A stretch of DNA of 36,949 nucleotides from an uncultured Cellvibrio sp. (GTDB taxonomy: Bacteria > Pseudomonadota > Gammaproteobacteria > Pseudomonadales > Cellvibrionaceae). The notes below the pieces were generated by a model. That model was not told the origin of the DNA. It worked only from the letters and a program-made list of their open reading frames with translations, and ran no database searches. Positions 35,902-36,949 of this stretch are shown here, piece by piece (position 1 is the stretch's first letter; the number at the start of each line of letters is the position of its first letter). The DNA is taken from NCBI GenBank assembly GCA_946481095.1, contig CAMLML010000042.1, positions 1 through 36,949 of the forward strand. Reading direction: 5' to 3'. Made by a program: the position numbers and the translations under genes.

Positions 35902-35937
35902 AATCCTCTCTCGTGTGTTTCGAGAGAGGATTTTTTT
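35902..35937 (+). terminator. Intrinsic terminator after the protease pair
   Basis: The stem AATCCTCTCTCG / CGAGAGAGGATT with loop TGTGTTT is followed by TTTTT. It lies 25 bp past the copy 2 stop. Confidence 0.85.
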
Positions 35938-35992
35938 ATTTCATATCTGATCTTTTCATTTGGCCAGGGCATTTTTAAATCTCTATGAATAA

Positions 35993-36326
35993 TTAGAAAT
36001 TGAATTAAATAACGGTAAGTCCATAGGTTTGGTGCATGCGGAATTGCCCGATCAATGCGATTGGAATCAGGTGAAAAATTTACTGCGCAATATCACACCT
36101 GAAAATATTGAAGTCATGCGCGAAACAAGCGATATGCTATGGAATAAAAACCAACCCTTGCTGCCTTTGGAAAAAGTTTTCCAGGTTGAATCGGTAAAAA
36201 ATATCGATCACGTATTTCACGGACACACCATAGTGGACGATTACCTGACGTACATTTATGGATTTAGGTGCTTATAGTACTGGGACTATTGGTTTGATTT
36301 GTCCTGCAGAGTTTTTGAGTGACTAA
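35993..36326 (+). pseudogene. C-terminal relic of a metallophosphoesterase (protein-phosphatase-like)
   Basis: The relic begins after an in-frame TAA with LEIELNNGKSIGLVHAEL and continues to VFHGHTIVDDYLTY, matching the VHAE and GHT blocks of PrpA/ApaH-type metallophosphatases. Near 36255 the reading shifts by one base to M-D-L-G-A-Y-S-T-G-T-I-G-L-I-C-P-A, the family's usual ending (I-D-T-G-A), and stops at 36324-36326. The N-terminal metal-binding half is missing. So it is both truncated and frameshifted. The 82-codon ORF starting at 36029 is a fragment of this relic, not a separate gene. Confidence 0.75.
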
Positions 36327-36381
36327 CCTATGTTTAATTCGAATGCTAACTTTTAAAACTGATTCTGTTAACCTATCTCGA

Positions 36382-36416
36382 AAAACACCCGCCATTCGGC
36401 GGGTGTTTTATTTTTT
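36382..36416. terminator. Bidirectional intrinsic terminator
   Basis: The stem AAAACACCCGCC / GGCGGGTGTTTT has loop ATTC and a T-rich tail (ATTTTTT) on the plus strand and an A-rich flank that gives T-residues on the minus strand. It ends the leftward AgmX-like gene and could also stop rightward transcription. Confidence 0.85.
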
Positions 36417-36949
36417 ACTGCGGTAAGAAATCAAATGTTTGATTGACCGTTGTGCGGCTGACATTCGATGGTGGGAAGCTGATTAAGCGGACGCGACGCA
36501 GGATTGCGCTTTCCAGTTCGGCATCTTTCAACTCGCTGGAAACTATGGTTGCTTCAACAATTTTTCCGCTGGGATCTATCACAATTTTTACAATCATTTT
36601 CCCTTGTAGCGTTGCGTTTTGGCGCAATGCTTTATTGTAAATTTGATAAATCGCACCTTTATGTTGATCCATGATCCGTGAAATTTCGCGCGGATCACGT
36701 GCAGCACCACCTTGGCCATCACTATTACCTGCAGTAGCGGCAGGCGCTTTTTTGGCGTTTTCGGCGAGTGTACTTTTGACTTTGGTATTTTCACGGCCTG
36801 AAAGTGCAACACCACCCACATCGCGGCTGAGTTGAGCAGTGTTGATGCCGCCACTGGCAACTTTGGCACCGCTGGTAATCATTGCTCTGTCAATTTGTGT
36901 TGCTTGCGGTTGACCAACTGCCTGGGTGGTTGAGGTTCTTTCCAATTCC
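36415..36949 (-). CDS. AgmX/TonB-like C-terminal domain protein (5' partial)
   Basis: The frame is open to the window edge, so the start lies beyond 36949. At least 177 residues are visible: a low-complexity Gly/Ala/Thr-rich region, then from about 90 residues before the end a domain with I-Y-N-K-A-L-R-Q-N, G-K-M-I-V-K-I-V-I-D-P-S-G-K-I and a closing F-P-P-S-N ... F-D-F-L-P-Q. This matches the AgmX/PglI C-terminal domain, related to TonB, found in proteins that work with ExbB/ExbD-type motors. The N-terminal anchor is presumably in the missing part. It is followed by the terminator at 36382-36416. Confidence 0.75.
   Translation of the reverse strand, partial: ELERTSTTQAVGQPQATQIDRAMITSGAKVASGGINTAQLSRDVGGVALSGRENTKVKSTLAENAKKAPAATAGNSDGQGGAARDPREISRIMDQHKGAIYQIYNKALRQNATLQGKMIVKIVIDPSGKIVEATIVSSELKDAELESAILRRVRLISFPPSNVSRTTVNQTFDFLPQ

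Noticed and set aside
36029..36277. 82-codon ORF as a stand-alone gene
   Set aside because: The homology-like sequence extends upstream of its start and continues in another frame past its stop, as expected of a decayed larger gene.

Overview
The window looks like a chromosomal segment of a Cellvibrio-like gammaproteobacterium (inference). The evidence is the amgK-murU / lptD-surA-pdxA-rsmA-apaH arrangement typical of Pseudomonadales and Cellvibrionales, secreted enzymes with long polyserine linkers joined to family-2 carbohydrate-binding modules, and a TonB-dependent receptor. No rRNA, tRNA or CRISPR array was seen.

Bases 1-15,904 form an accessory, defence-rich region. It starts inside an SMC/ABC-type ATPase whose C-terminus carries a HEPN-like R-N-x4-H motif. 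Next is an AIPR-family protein interrupted by one in-frame TAA, which falls exactly on the Gln of its nuclease-like QxK motif. A type III-like modification/restriction pair (mod, res) overlaps by one base. A small secreted protein sits between two 23-bp inverted repeats. A hipA-hipB toxin-antitoxin pair follows, with three operator-like boxes about four helical turns apart. A leftward operon of four tightly coupled genes (MoxR AAA+ ATPase, bpX5-like protein, vWA/beta-propeller protein, bpX6-like alpha-solenoid/beta-propeller protein) matches the MoxR-vWA-beta-propeller ternary systems known mainly from comparative genomics of biological conflict.

Bases 16,044-22,176 (leftward) hold a membrane-anchored helical-repeat protein, a BtuB-like TonB-dependent receptor, a REPIN-like repeat, and the operon amgK-murU-prohibitin homologue (cell-wall sugar recycling plus an SPFH membrane protein). 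Bases 22,361-28,861 (rightward) are the core lptD-surA-pdxA-rsmA-apaH cluster, covering outer-membrane LPS insertion, periplasmic chaperone, vitamin B6, rRNA dimethylation and Ap4A hydrolysis. The usual apaG is absent between rsmA and apaH. A response regulator with an unrecognised output region follows.

Bases 30,051-36,949 are mixed: a SpoU-family RNA methyltransferase, an unknown acidic protein, and an AGE-family sugar epimerase/isomerase with a LacI-type operator and a leader terminator. Then come a stand-alone propeptide-like protein and two tandemly duplicated secreted HExxH metalloproteases whose CBM2 modules have diverged at the binding face. The window ends with a frameshifted metallophosphatase relic and the C-terminal part of an AgmX/TonB-like protein running off the edge.

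All assignments come from reading the translated sequence and motif recognition. No database search was run.
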